Source: Rickettsiales bacterium (lineage in GTDB: Bacteria > Pseudomonadota > Alphaproteobacteria > Rickettsiales > Anaplasmataceae). Taken from it: a stretch of 7,098 nt of DNA. Numbering within the stretch: the first letter of the stretch is position 1; every line of letters starts with the position of its first letter. Below are positions 1-5,393 of this stretch, piece after piece. The notes beneath the pieces are model-generated. The model was given only the letters and a program-made list of their open reading frames with translations, was not told the origin of the DNA and ran no database searches. A program made the translations under genes and the position numbers. The stretch lies in assembly GCA_031281335.1 (NCBI GenBank), contig JAITFM010000037.1, positions 1 to 7,098 of the forward strand, given 5' to 3'.

Positions 1-187
1 CATGCGCTGTTGCGATCGTTATTCCCCTTTTCCTCTCTTCTGGTGCTTTGTCTATTTGATCGTATGCTACAAAATTCCCATAATATTTCGTTATTGCCGC
101 TGTCAATGTTGTCTTCCCATGATCCACATGCCCTATTGTCCCCACATTCATATGTGGCTTGCCAAATGCTTCTACTACTTGTGTCAT
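1..187 (-). CDS. tuf: Elongation factor Tu, N-terminal part (gene runs off the left edge)
   Basis: EF-Tu is the GTPase that delivers aminoacyl-tRNA to the ribosomal A site in the cytoplasm. Only the first 62 codons are present; the gene continues to the left beyond the window. The P-loop GHVDHGKT is at residues 19-26, and the switch I region with EERKRGITI is at residues 50-58. Both are diagnostic of translational GTPases, and the [20 protein letters not shown] context is specific to EF-Tu. The ATG at 185-187 gives the expected short lead-in before the G domain; the SD is weak (AGAAAAG). It lies 78 bases downstream of tRNA-Gly and in the same direction, so tRNA-Tyr, tRNA-Gly and tuf are probably cotranscribed, as in the tRNA-tufB arrangement of many proteobacteria. 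Identity is very secure. Which tuf copy this is cannot be told from the window. Confidence 0.97.
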   Translation of the reverse strand, partial: MTQVVEAFGKPHMNVGTIGHVDHGKTTLTAAITKYYGNFVAYDQIDKAPEERKRGITIATAH

Positions 188-265
188 AACTTAAACTTTT
201 CTACCTAAAATACAAATACATAAATAAATAATATGTTGATTTTATAAAAACACAACAAAAAAAAG

Positions 266-337
266 AGCGGATAGTGGGATTCGAACCCACTCCACTAGCT
301 TGGAAGGCTAGAGCTCTACCAATTAAGCTATACCCGC
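266..337 (-). tRNA. tRNA-Gly (anticodon TCC)
   Basis: A 72-base cloverleaf is complete. The acceptor stem GCGGGTA pairs with TATCCGC (one G-U). The D arm is TAGCTTAATTGGTAGAGC. The anticodon stem CTAGC/GCTAG encloses loop CTTCCAA, with anticodon TCC at plus-strand 302-304. The T arm is GTGGGTTCGAATCCCAC. The discriminator is T and no 3' CCA is encoded, so CCA must be added enzymatically. It is 4 bases downstream of tRNA-Tyr and upstream of tuf. A run of eight T residues (minus strand, 264-257) begins two bases after the discriminator and may lower read-through into tuf or mark the 3' processing region. Confidence 0.97.
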
Positions 338-341
338 ACAA

Positions 342-424
342 TGGAGGAGGTAGGATTCGAACCTACGTACGCTTTCGCGGACAGATTTACAGTCTGTTAC
401 CTTTAACCACTCGGTCACTCCTCC
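342..424 (-). tRNA. tRNA-Tyr (anticodon GTA)
   Basis: An 83-base class II tRNA. The acceptor stem GGAGGAG pairs perfectly with CTCCTCC and the discriminator is A. The anticodon arm CAGA-CTGTAAA-TCTG carries GTA (plus-strand 388-390). The long variable arm forms CGC-GAAA-GCG, as expected for bacterial tRNA-Tyr. The T arm is GTAGGTTCGAATCCTAC. No CCA is encoded. It is the first gene of the inferred tRNA-Tyr/tRNA-Gly/tuf transcription unit. Confidence 0.97.
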
Positions 425-433
425 ACAAAATTT

Positions 434-463
434 GTTAAGAGAGCACTACCCCAGTATCTTAAC
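434..463. repeat. Inverted repeat between carA and tRNA-Tyr
   Basis: GTTAAGA (434-440) and TCTTAAC (457-463) are perfect 7-base arms around a 16-base loop that itself contains a short ACT/AGT pairing. It lies downstream of carA and just upstream of tRNA-Tyr. It could be a weak carA terminator, since the plus-strand side is followed by a U-rich TTAATCTTTTATT, or a structured 5' leader of the pre-tRNA transcript. There is no classical GC-rich stem plus T tract on the minus strand, so the function is uncertain. Confidence 0.4.
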
Positions 464-483
464 TTAATCTTTTATTATATTTA

Positions 484-512
484 ATATTAAATGTCTAAAA
501 CTAAAAAATCAA
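484..512 (-). promoter_or_regulatory. Candidate sigma70 promoter for tRNA-Tyr/tRNA-Gly/tuf
   Basis: On the minus strand, TTGATT (507-512) is followed after 17 bases by TAATAT (484-489). The predicted start of transcription is near 477, about 50 bases upstream of tRNA-Tyr. The -10 lies inside a perfect 14-base AT palindrome (479-492). No other gene lies between this site and the tRNAs. Low-complexity AT DNA makes chance matches common, hence moderate confidence. Confidence 0.45.
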
Positions 513-537
513 GCAATAAAACCTTACCAGATTAAAA

Positions 538-1683
538 TTATGCAGACTTCATTTTATACAACTCAATACTGTTAATAAAGTGCCTAAATAGATAATGTGA
601 ATCGTGCGTACCCGGAGCTTCTTCTGGGTGGTATTGTACAGAAAAAACAGGATAATTCCTCATCATTATTCCCTCTATACTATTATCAAACAGAGAAATA
701 TGAGTAACTTCAACGTCACTTGGTAGAGAAGATGGATCAACAACAAATCCATGATTTTGGCTGGTGATCTCGACTTTCCCGTCACTTACATTATAAACTG
801 GATGGTTACTTCCTCGGTGACCAACATTCATCTTGAAGGTCTTTGCCCCTAAAGTAATCGCAAGCAATTGGTGACCCATGCATATGCCAAAGACTGGTAT
901 TTTAGATTTTATAATAACGTCTATCTCTAGAATCATACTTTCTCCTATTTCTTGCGGATCACCAGGACCATTTGAAAGTACTATACCATCTGGATTCATG
1001 CTTAATATTTTCTGAGCAAAACCTTTATTTGGCTTAATCAGTTCAATTGCACAACCAAGTTCTATTAAGCGTGAAACTATACTAGCTTTTACACCGAAAT
1101 CAACCACCACAACTTTGTATTTTGCATTAAAATCGTTTTTAAAGCTATTACTTAAACTGACTTTATTGATTATCTCTACTCCATTTAAAGGTTTGTATTT
1201 CTTCAATTCATCCAGCAAATCCTCTATTACAAGAGTAGTTTGGTCATCATAGATCCCAGCATCACACATCGGAGAGCAGGTCAATGGGCATATAATTCCA
1301 CTTTGGGGTCGATGTTTTTGCAAATATCTTGTCAAGGCTCTAGTATCAACTCCTGATATTCCAACTACATTATTTCTCTCCAACCAATCATTTAAACTGA
1401 TACATGATGAAGGATGAGATGCAGAAGAAAGTTCACGCATAATCACACCACTTGCAAAAATTTTCTTTCCTCCTTCATTATCTTTGTTGTTTATCCCAAT
1501 GTTGCCAATATGAGGGAAAGTGAACGTTATAATTTGATCGGCAAAAGAAGGGTCAGTTATAGTATGCTGGTAACCAGTGATACCAGTGGTAAAACAGATC
1601 TCACCTATGCACTTGCCTTTCTTACCTAATGATTTTCCTAAAAAGTACTCACCATTTTGTAAAACTAAAACTGCATCTTGCAC
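538..1683 (-). CDS. carA: Carbamoyl-phosphate synthase, small (glutamine amidotransferase) subunit
   Basis: CarA hydrolyses glutamine and channels ammonia to CarB, which makes carbamoyl phosphate for pyrimidine (and arginine) synthesis. The 381-residue product has normal family length. The N-terminal CPSase small-chain domain covers residues 2-130, with TGITGYQHTITDPSFADQII at 33-52 and GVDTRALTRYL at 111-121. The class I amidotransferase domain covers about 189-375. It has oxyanion segment LSNGPGDP (236-243), nucleophile C268 in GICMGHQ, and H352/E354 in QYHPEEAPGTHD, so the catalytic triad is intact. The start is GTG (1683-1681) because an in-frame TGA directly precedes it; MQDAVLVLQNGEYFLG fits the usual N-terminus. 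The SD at this start is modest (AGAGAG). carB is not in the window, as expected where carA and carB are unlinked. A possible leader ORF ends immediately before the GTG. Confidence 0.97.
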   Translation of the reverse strand: MQDAVLVLQNGEYFLGKSLGKKGKCIGEICFTTGITGYQHTITDPSFADQIITFTFPHIGNIGINNKDNEGGKKIFASGVIMRELSSASHPSSCISLNDWLERNNVVGISGVDTRALTRYLQKHRPQSGIICPLTCSPMCDAGIYDDQTTLVIEDLLDELKKYKPLNGVEIINKVSLSNSFKNDFNAKYKVVVVDFGVKASIVSRLIELGCAIELIKPNKGFAQKILSMNPDGIVLSNGPGDPQEIGESMILEIDVIIKSKIPVFGICMGHQLLAITLGAKTFKMNVGHRGSNHPVYNVSDGKVEITSQNHGFVVDPSSLPSDVEVTHISLFDNSIEGIMMRNYPVFSVQYHPEEAPGTHDSHYLFRHFINSIELYKMKSA

Positions 1684-1731
1684 TCAATTCTCTCTAACTG
1701 ATTCAAAACAGCATATAAAGATTCTAAACAA
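1684..1731 (-). CDS. Possible 15-residue leader ORF abutting carA
   Basis: A TTG codon at 1731-1729 is preceded by AAGGAG (1744-1739) with ideal 7-base spacing. This is the strongest SD on the minus strand in this region. The ORF reads 15 codons and ends at TGA (1686-1684), with zero bases before the carA GTG. The putative peptide would be MFRIFICCFESVREN. Such a junction could support termination-reinitiation coupling. This is inferred only from SD and spacing; TTG starts are uncommon and no family is recognised. It could also be a degenerate relic of an older carA 5' end. Confidence 0.25.
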   Translation of the reverse strand: MFRIFICCFESVREN

Positions 1732-1825
1732 TACGTAACTCCTTCTAAAATTTTAAACTTGACTATAAGTTAACAGAGAATAACATAAAAAAACTTTCAA
1801 TACATTCCTTCACATAAAACATATC

Positions 1826-1853
1826 TTGACCACCTTTGCACTTCATGTAAAAT
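1826..1853 (+). promoter_or_regulatory. Candidate sigma70 promoter for the plus-strand membrane gene
   Basis: TTGACC (1826-1831), a 16-base spacer and TAAAAT (1848-1853) precede the ATG at 1888. The predicted start of transcription is near 1860. It is the best-placed promoter for the only plus-strand gene. A weaker upstream alternative is TTGACT (1759-1764) with TAACAT (1781-1786). Confidence 0.5.
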
Positions 1854-1876
1854 ATAAATAAATTATTAAATAAAAT

Positions 1877-1881
1877 GGAGG
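1877..1881 (+). promoter_or_regulatory. Strong ribosome binding site GGAGG
   Basis: GGAGG lies 6 bases before the ATG at 1888. It is one of the two clearest SD sequences in the window (the other is before rplT). It shows that the reading frame starting at 1888 is, or recently was, a genuine translated gene. Confidence 0.75.
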
Positions 1882-1887
1882 ATTACA

Positions 1888-2070
1888 ATGCCTGATAATG
1901 AAAATCAATCTAGAAAAATAAATGGGAAGTGGTTGGCTATAGGAGCTGGTTCGCTATTATGTGTAATGATGCTGCCATCGTTCTTTCTTTTTAGCAAAAA
2001 TAGCTATAGGACTAATCATAGTTCCAGTTGTAGCAATAGCGATGAAAGTTGCTTTAAAAACAATGTCTAA
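1888..2070 (+). CDS. Upstream fragment of the split membrane gene (60 codons)
   Basis: As written, the frame from the ATG at 1888 encodes 60 residues. These are a polar N-terminus, one hydrophobic segment (residues 14-36), then a Ser/Asn-rich tail that is probably a shifted reading of a second membrane helix. It has the strong GGAGG site and a promoter. The true gene product is probably the joined form described for 1888-2377. If the short form is expressed, it would be a one-helix small membrane protein. Confidence 0.45.
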   Translation: MPDNENQSRKINGKWLAIGAGSLLCVMMLPSFFLFSKNSYRTNHSSSCSNSDESCFKNNV

Positions 2071-2377
2071 AGTCTTAGAAGGTAAACAGGAAGATCAAAA
2101 CCAAGCAACACAACAAACAACACAAAGCAAAATTATAAACCTAGCTATTGGATTATTATCTATATTTGCAATCGGGCTATCACTGTTCACCATAGCACAA
2201 ATTGGTTTAGCTGCAACATGTGCAGCTGTAGCCGCTTTAGTTCTATACGGATGTTTTAAAGATGAAGAAATAGGTAAAAACATAAACGACAAATTAGATG
2301 AAATAGCCGAAAGTACAACTGACTTTATTGTTAGCAACATTGAAAAGCTTATTCCACAACAAAGCTGCCAAGCGTAG
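2042..2377 (+). CDS. Downstream fragment of the split membrane gene (111 residues)
   Basis: The first ATG in this frame (2042) overlaps the upstream ORF by 29 bases and has no SD, so independent initiation is doubtful unless it is coupled. The product has a Gln/Thr-rich linker (residues 13-28) and two closely spaced hydrophobic helices (about 31-73, ending LVLYGCF). A charged, probably amphipathic, helix runs from about 79 to 104. The frame is open upstream through another hydrophobic segment, which argues that 2042 is not the native start. The function is unknown. It converges with fmt, leaving a 58-base gap. Confidence 0.55.
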   Translation: MKVALKTMSKVLEGKQEDQNQATQQTTQSKIINLAIGLLSIFAIGLSLFTIAQIGLAATCAAVAALVLYGCFKDEEIGKNINDKLDEIAESTTDFIVSNIEKLIPQQSCQA

Positions 2378-2432
2378 CTCACCTTATGGTTGCATTGTTC
2401 GTCTGTGCTTTTCTATTATAGGCTGGATGTAT

Positions 2433-2454
2433 AGTTTATTCTATAAACTTTTTT
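2433..2454 (+). terminator. AT-rich hairpin plus T6, possible terminator of the plus-strand gene
   Basis: AGTTTAT (2433-2439) pairs perfectly with ATAAACT (2443-2449) around a 3-base loop. A T6 run follows (2449-2454). It is 55 bases after the stop at 2377 and overlaps the last codons of the convergent fmt. Only one G-C pair is present, so the hairpin is weak for an intrinsic terminator. Confidence 0.4.
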
Positions 2455-3344
2455 ACCATGCTAAATTTTAATCCACGGACGAAATCTTTAACACTGCAGG
2501 GGTTTCTTCCCTCCATTTGTACAACTTTAGGGATTAAAGTGCCGCCCCTCAAACTTATGTGCATATTATCATTAACAATCTCACCCTGTGCTGAAGTTAA
2601 AGAAGCATTTAATTCAAAGTCAGCATCCAGTATCCTGAAACGTTTATTCTCTATCTTGACGAACGTTTTGGGATAAAATGCTTTAACTTTCCTATAAGCA
2701 ACTTCGCAAGTATCACTCACATAGATTTTATAGTCTTCCACTTTATCAGCGTAGCACGCATTATCATCGTTTTGTTCTGAAGGAACCTGTTTTTCAATTT
2801 CATTTAACACTTCCATCAGTAAGTTGCTACCCAGCGCAGACAGTTTATCATGCAATGTCTTGTAATTATCGTTTTTTTCAATCAGAAATTTTTTCTGTTT
2901 TAAAATAGGGCCAGAATCTAATCCTTCGTTCAATTGCATAATGCTAATCCCAGTCTCCTGGTCTCCCGCCAAAATTGTATGCTGTATGGGAGCCGCACCG
3001 CGCCATCTAGGCAGCAGCGAAGGATGAATATTAATACAACCATATTTTGGAATACTCAAAATTTCTTTTGGAAGTATCAACCCATATGCAGCAACAACTG
3101 CAACGTCTGGTTTGAAATTTCTAAACTGTTCTTGTTCTACCGAAGATTTTAGAGAGGTAGGAATGCACACCTCTATGTCATTTTCTTCAGCAATAACATG
3201 TATTGGAGATTTCGTCAGTTTCTGTCCACGTCCCGAAGGTTTTGGGGCCTTGGTATATACTGCTATTATCTTATTCTCTGACTTCAATAACAAGCTCAGC
3301 GCACCAACAGCAAATTCCGGTGACCCCATGAAAATAACTCTCAT
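2436..3344 (-). CDS. fmt: Methionyl-tRNA formyltransferase
   Basis: Fmt transfers a formyl group from 10-formyl-tetrahydrofolate to Met-tRNA(fMet), which is needed for bacterial initiation. The 302-residue product spans both domains. The Rossmann-like catalytic domain (about 1-200) contains the insertion loop [15 protein letters not shown] (33-47), the signature [16 protein letters not shown] (105-120), and GLDSGPIL (141-148). Catalytic residues N105, H107 and D143 are all present. The C-terminal OB-fold tRNA-binding domain covers about 205-302; its entry segment is divergent from the common KISKE..IDW form. The start is ATG 3344-3342, giving [13 protein letters not shown]. The SD is poor. 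The gene begins 19 bases after rplT, so it is probably cotranscribed with rpmI-rplT instead of with def, its common partner elsewhere. Confidence 0.97.
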   Translation of the reverse strand: MRVIFMGSPEFAVGALSLLLKSENKIIAVYTKAPKPSGRGQKLTKSPIHVIAEENDIEVCIPTSLKSSVEQEQFRNFKPDVAVVAAYGLILPKEILSIPKYGCINIHPSLLPRWRGAAPIQHTILAGDQETGISIMQLNEGLDSGPILKQKKFLIEKNDNYKTLHDKLSALGSNLLMEVLNEIEKQVPSEQNDDNACYADKVEDYKIYVSDTCEVAYRKVKAFYPKTFVKIENKRFRILDADFELNASLTSAQGEIVNDNMHISLRGGTLIPKVVQMEGRNPCSVKDFVRGLKFSMVKKFIE

Positions 3345-3363
3345 GCTGCTTTGCTTAAAGAAA

Positions 3364-3729
3364 TCAAGAATTTTCTGCTAATTTGCCGCTTACAGTTTCT
3401 ACTAGTTCTGCAAAATCATCTTTATAATTAACAGCCATTTCAGCAAGGACTTTTCTATTCAAGCCAATTCCAGCAAGCGTTAGACCATACATGAATCTAC
3501 CATAAGTAAGCCCATGCTCTCTTACTGCTGCATTGATACGTATTATCCACAGGCTGCGAAAATCGCGCTTGCGATTTCTTCTGTCCCTATGAGCATATTG
3601 TAATGCTTTTTCAACCCTTTGTAAAGCAATCCTGTAACAACTTTTTGCACGTCCTCTATAGCCCTTTGCTAACTTTAATATTTTCTTATGACGAGCATGA
3701 GTAGTGACCCCACGTTTTACTCGAGCCAT
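3364..3729 (-). CDS. rplT: 50S ribosomal protein L20
   Basis: L20 binds 23S rRNA early in assembly of the large subunit. The 121-residue basic protein carries the L20 landmarks: [19 protein letters not shown] at 1-19, [15 protein letters not shown] at 21-35, [14 protein letters not shown] at 45-58, and [20 protein letters not shown] at 61-80. Its length is normal for the family. The ATG at 3729-3727 follows GGAGG (3743-3739) with 9-base spacing, a clear SD by the standard of this window. It starts 20 bases after rpmI, the usual rpmI-rplT pairing. infC, which commonly precedes rpmI, is absent here. Confidence 0.98.
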   Translation of the reverse strand: MARVKRGVTTHARHKKILKLAKGYRGRAKSCYRIALQRVEKALQYAHRDRRNRKRDFRSLWIIRINAAVREHGLTYGRFMYGLTLAGIGLNRKVLAEMAVNYKDDFAELVETVSGKLAENS

Positions 3730-3749
3730 TTTATTTTACCTCCATTTTG

Positions 3750-3956
3750 TTAAATACCATAAGGCATGTAAAGCTTAACTATACGCGAGTCAGATTTACC
3801 AAGAATCGTCGTACCACGCTGGTTACGAATGTTGGATTTACTCCTCTTTATCATGCCATGCCTTTTGCCTGATTGAGTAGAAATAACCTTGCCTTTAGCT
3901 GTAAGATTAAAGCGCTTTTTAACGGAAGATTTGGTTTTTAATTTCATTCTCTTCAT
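3750..3956 (-). CDS. rpmI: 50S ribosomal protein L35
   Basis: A small basic large-subunit protein of 68 residues. The conserved core [18 protein letters not shown] (7-24), SGKRHG (29-34), and the [13 protein letters not shown] segment (40-52) identify L35. ATG occurs at 3956-3954 and again at 3947-3945. The second start would give [13 protein letters not shown], closer to the usual MPKMKTKS N-terminus, but neither has a clear SD, so the start is uncertain by three residues. A candidate promoter lies about 45 bases upstream, and rplT and fmt follow in the same direction. Confidence 0.96.
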   Translation of the reverse strand: MKRMKLKTKSSVKKRFNLTAKGKVISTQSGKRHGMIKRSKSNIRNQRGTTILGKSDSRIVKLYMPYGI

Positions 3957-4005
3957 ATAAATTCACAAACATTATCACCGAATTCTTTAGTAGTAATTAG
4001 TTAGT

Positions 4006-4033
4006 AATATAAATAACTTTATTAAAGAATCAA
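4006..4033 (-). promoter_or_regulatory. Candidate promoter of rpmI-rplT-fmt
   Basis: On the minus strand, TTGATT (4028-4033) precedes TATATT (4006-4011) with a 16-base spacer. The predicted start of transcription is near 3999, giving a 5' leader of roughly 43 bases to rpmI. An 8-base-arm dyad ends one base upstream of the -35. The match is good but the DNA is AT-rich. Confidence 0.45.
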
Positions 4034-4034
4034 A

Positions 4035-4064
4035 TAGTATTGCAACTTACAAGCTACAATACTA
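4035..4064. repeat. Perfect dyad upstream of the rpmI promoter
   Basis: TAGTATTG (4035-4042) and CAATACTA (4057-4064) are perfect 8-base inverted arms separated by 14 bases, centred about 18 bases upstream of the candidate -35. No T tract follows on either strand, which argues against an intrinsic terminator. The arrangement would suit an operator for a dimeric protein or a terminator-like stem for the PAS gene. This interpretation is inference. Confidence 0.5.
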
Positions 4065-4093
4065 CTATAATATGTAATCTGAAGCTACAATAC
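4051..4093. repeat. 12-base direct repeat, 31-base period
   Basis: AAGCTACAATAC occurs at 4051-4062 and again at 4082-4093; a third partial copy ACAAGCTA is at 4092-4099 (also at 4049-4056). The 31-base period is close to three helical turns, so both copies would face the same side of the DNA. It lies between the PAS gene and rpmI, and overlaps the right arm of the dyad. Confidence 0.55.
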
Positions 4094-4109
4094 AAGCTAA
4101 AATTGCATA

Positions 4110-4553
4110 TTAAAGGAGCTTAAATGTAATTACACCCCATATATGTGTTATACCTTCTCTATCTCCAAGCGGCAACAATACTTGCCTCATTTTAACACTT
4201 TCACTTTCTTCTTCTTCGTTGATTGGGCACTTACTATCTACTACAGTGTCAAGTTTATCAATAACTGCGTCTACTTTATACAGCCGCAAAAATGGTGCAT
4301 CGACCGCATATTTACTATCAATACACATGTTCTTTTCAAAACCATAGAACTCAACAGCCTTTTCTCCCGCATTTTCACAGATATAACCTCGGTCATTAAC
4401 TTCAATAATAAAACAATGCTGCCAAGATTCCATTATTTCGGCAGTATCTATCTCATGCCTTTCTGGCCAGTCTCTATCTGACCCTTTTATTTCACTCCAG
4501 TGCTGAGTCACTACATTCGCTATTCTTCTTTCTTTGCCTGCGTAAATTTCCAT
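4110..4553 (-). CDS. Small PAS-domain (PAS_5-like) protein
   Basis: A soluble protein of 147 residues from the ATG at 4553, or 151 from GTG at 4565. It resembles the single-domain PAS_5 proteins of alphaproteobacteria. There is a helical lead ending in W and a basic/acidic stretch (HWSEIKGSDRDWPERHEID). The segment ESWQHCFIIEV then gives a strand-forming core, followed by YICENAGEKAVEFYG, which looks like the PAS ligand-pocket helix. The C-terminal strands (KMRQVLLPLG, THIWGVITF) complete a PAS-like sheet. No kinase, cyclase or DNA-binding domain is attached, so the partner and signal are unknown. The ATG is preferred because a GGA lies upstream, whereas the GTG has no SD. The family call is by pattern, not by search. 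Confidence 0.75.
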   Translation of the reverse strand: MEIYAGKERRIANVVTQHWSEIKGSDRDWPERHEIDTAEIMESWQHCFIIEVNDRGYICENAGEKAVEFYGFEKNMCIDSKYAVDAPFLRLYKVDAVIDKLDTVVDSKCPINEEEESESVKMRQVLLPLGDREGITHIWGVITFKLL

Positions 4554-4643
4554 TCCAACATCCACACAAAAAACATAGATATAAGCTGAATCTACTGTGA
4601 ATGTATTGATTTTTTCTTAATCGCAAGTCACGTATTAAGAGAA

Positions 4644-4682
4644 TTCCCGTGATGCTTTGGAATTGACACGGGGACTTTTTTT
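4644..4682 (+). terminator. Stem-loop with T7 tract in the PAS/MerR gap
   Basis: TTCCCGTG (4644-4651) pairs with CACGGGGA (4667-4674), 8 pairs with one G-U, around a 15-base loop. T7 follows at 4676-4682. On the plus strand this has the form of an intrinsic terminator, but no plus-strand gene lies upstream of it. On the minus strand, where it would end the IHF/MerR transcript, the tail is the poorer TTCTCTTAA. It is the only GC-containing hairpin in this 189-200 base gap, which otherwise shows nothing recognisable. Confidence 0.4.
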
Positions 4683-4754
4683 AACCGTTCTTTAACATGA
4701 GTTCACACTTTCTTGATTAGTCTTCCAGCTATATGACATACATCTGCACTGCGC

Positions 4755-5090
4755 TTACGGCTGTTTATTGCCTTCTTCACTATTTATTTTACTAATTAAA
4801 TAGTCCCTTAGGTCAGTAAGTTCTTGTAATAAATCCTTTGAACCGCGATCGATTTTTACATCATTATTAAATTCTTTTTGCACTCCTTTTATTGTATATC
4901 CTTTATCATATAACATATACTTTATTTTCTTTATAGCCTCTATACACTTATGATCATATAGCCTTCTTCCCTTACATTTTATGGGTTTAATTTGACGAAA
5001 TTGGCTTTCCCAGAATCTTAAAACATGCTGTTCCACATGTAGCTCTTCAGCTACTTCTCCGATCGTGTAGAGTAATTTTTCCTTATTCAT
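4755..5090 (-). CDS. MerR-family transcriptional regulator (short, MlrA-like type)
   Basis: A 111-residue DNA-binding protein. The winged-helix MerR domain occupies about 7-73. It has helix-turn-helix YTIGEVAEELHVEQHVLRFW (8-27), then a wing with KGRRLY (40-45), then helices HKCIEAIKKIKYMLYDKGYT (47-66) and IKGVQKEF. A short charged helix (about 84-104) could form the dimer coiled coil. No effector-binding domain and no metal-binding Cys cluster follow, so it is not a classical MerR metal sensor. This short type next to IHF-alpha is a recurrent alphaproteobacterial arrangement. The ATG overlaps the end of ihfA by 8 bases and lacks an SD, indicating translational coupling. Its target genes are unknown. 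Confidence 0.93.
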   Translation of the reverse strand: MNKEKLLYTIGEVAEELHVEQHVLRFWESQFRQIKPIKCKGRRLYDHKCIEAIKKIKYMLYDKGYTIKGVQKEFNNDVKIDRGSKDLLQELTDLRDYLISKINSEEGNKQP

Positions 5091-5364
5091 TGATTAAATT
5101 TTTTATCACTTTTGAAGGTCTAAAAGAAACTGAATTTCTTGCCTGAATTACTACTTTTTTTGGTGTATTTGGTGTATTTCCTGGCCTTTCCTTCTTTTTT
5201 TTAACCAAGAACGTCCCAAATGACGATATTTTTACTATTCCATCCTTTACTAAGCCTGCCTTTATCTCATCCAATATATCGTCTACTATTGCAGCAGAGT
5301 CTTCTTTTGACAAACCAATTTCTCGATTTATATCCTCAGCTATTGTTGCCTTAGTTACTGTCAT
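5083..5364 (-). CDS. ihfA: Integration host factor alpha subunit (HU/IHF family)
   Basis: IHF bends DNA sharply and acts in nucleoid architecture and transcription. From the ATG at 5364 the product is 93 residues: MTVTKATIAEDINREIGLSK, a helical dimer body, then the arm SSFGTF (47-52) and ERPGNTP (59-65). The end is SVSFRPSKVIKNLI. With this start the DNA-intercalating proline is P65, exactly as in E. coli IHF-alpha. A longer reading from ATG 5388 adds eight residues (MDYVTTKD) but would begin at the predicted transcription start, with no room for an SD. The usual GRNPKTGE arm is altered to GNTPNTPK. The overlapping MerR gene supports alpha over beta or HU. Which second subunit it pairs with is not seen here. 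Confidence 0.92.
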   Translation of the reverse strand: MTVTKATIAEDINREIGLSKEDSAAIVDDILDEIKAGLVKDGIVKISSFGTFLVKKKKERPGNTPNTPKKVVIQARNSVSFRPSKVIKNLINE

Positions 5365-5393
5365 ATCTTTTGTCGTAACGTAATCCATAATTT

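Larger units (their letters stand above)
1888..2377 (+). pseudogene. Small multi-pass membrane protein gene, apparently split by a +1 frameshift
   Basis: Joining the two overlapping ORFs by skipping one base in the T5 run (1988-1992) or the A5 run (1996-2000) gives one product of about 162 residues. The frame of the second ORF is open back to 1970. From 1991 it encodes a hydrophobic stretch, LAKIAIGLIIVPVVAIA, that continues the first ORF's helix (WLAIGAGSLLCVMMLPSFFL). The out-of-frame tail of the first ORF is instead rich in Ser, Asn and Cys, as expected when a membrane segment is read in the wrong frame. The reconstructed protein has a hydrophobic hairpin, a Gln-rich linker (EGKQEDQNQATQQTTQ), a second hydrophobic hairpin, and a charged amphipathic C-terminal helix (NINDKLDEIAESTTDFIV). 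No family is recognised. It may be a recent pseudogene, a sequencing error, or a gene using frameshifting. Confidence 0.6.

Noticed and set aside
2..208. Plus-strand frame at the left edge
   Set aside because: It is antisense to the tuf N-terminus; its Cys/Tyr-rich content is a shadow of the EF-Tu codons.
479..492. 14-base AT palindrome ATTTAATATTAAAT as an operator
   Set aside because: A palindrome of pure A and T in such AT-rich DNA is not strong evidence of a protein site. It is noted only as overlapping the tRNA promoter -10.
1414..1629. Plus-strand open frame of 71 codons inside carA
   Set aside because: It is fully antisense to carA, whose catalytic motifs are intact, and has no SD or recognisable domain.
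2095..2382. Minus-strand frame of 95 codons over the split membrane gene
   Set aside because: It is the complement of Ala- and Ile-rich hydrophobic codons and has no SD. The plus-strand reading has a promoter, a GGAGG site and coherent helices.
2458..3381. Plus-strand frames opposite fmt
   Set aside because: They are antisense to an unambiguous fmt and encode no recognisable domain.
4143..4481. 112-codon plus-strand frame opposite the PAS gene
   Set aside because: It is rich in Phe, Thr and Ile, as expected from the complement of an acidic protein, and has no SD. The minus-strand product has PAS-like features.
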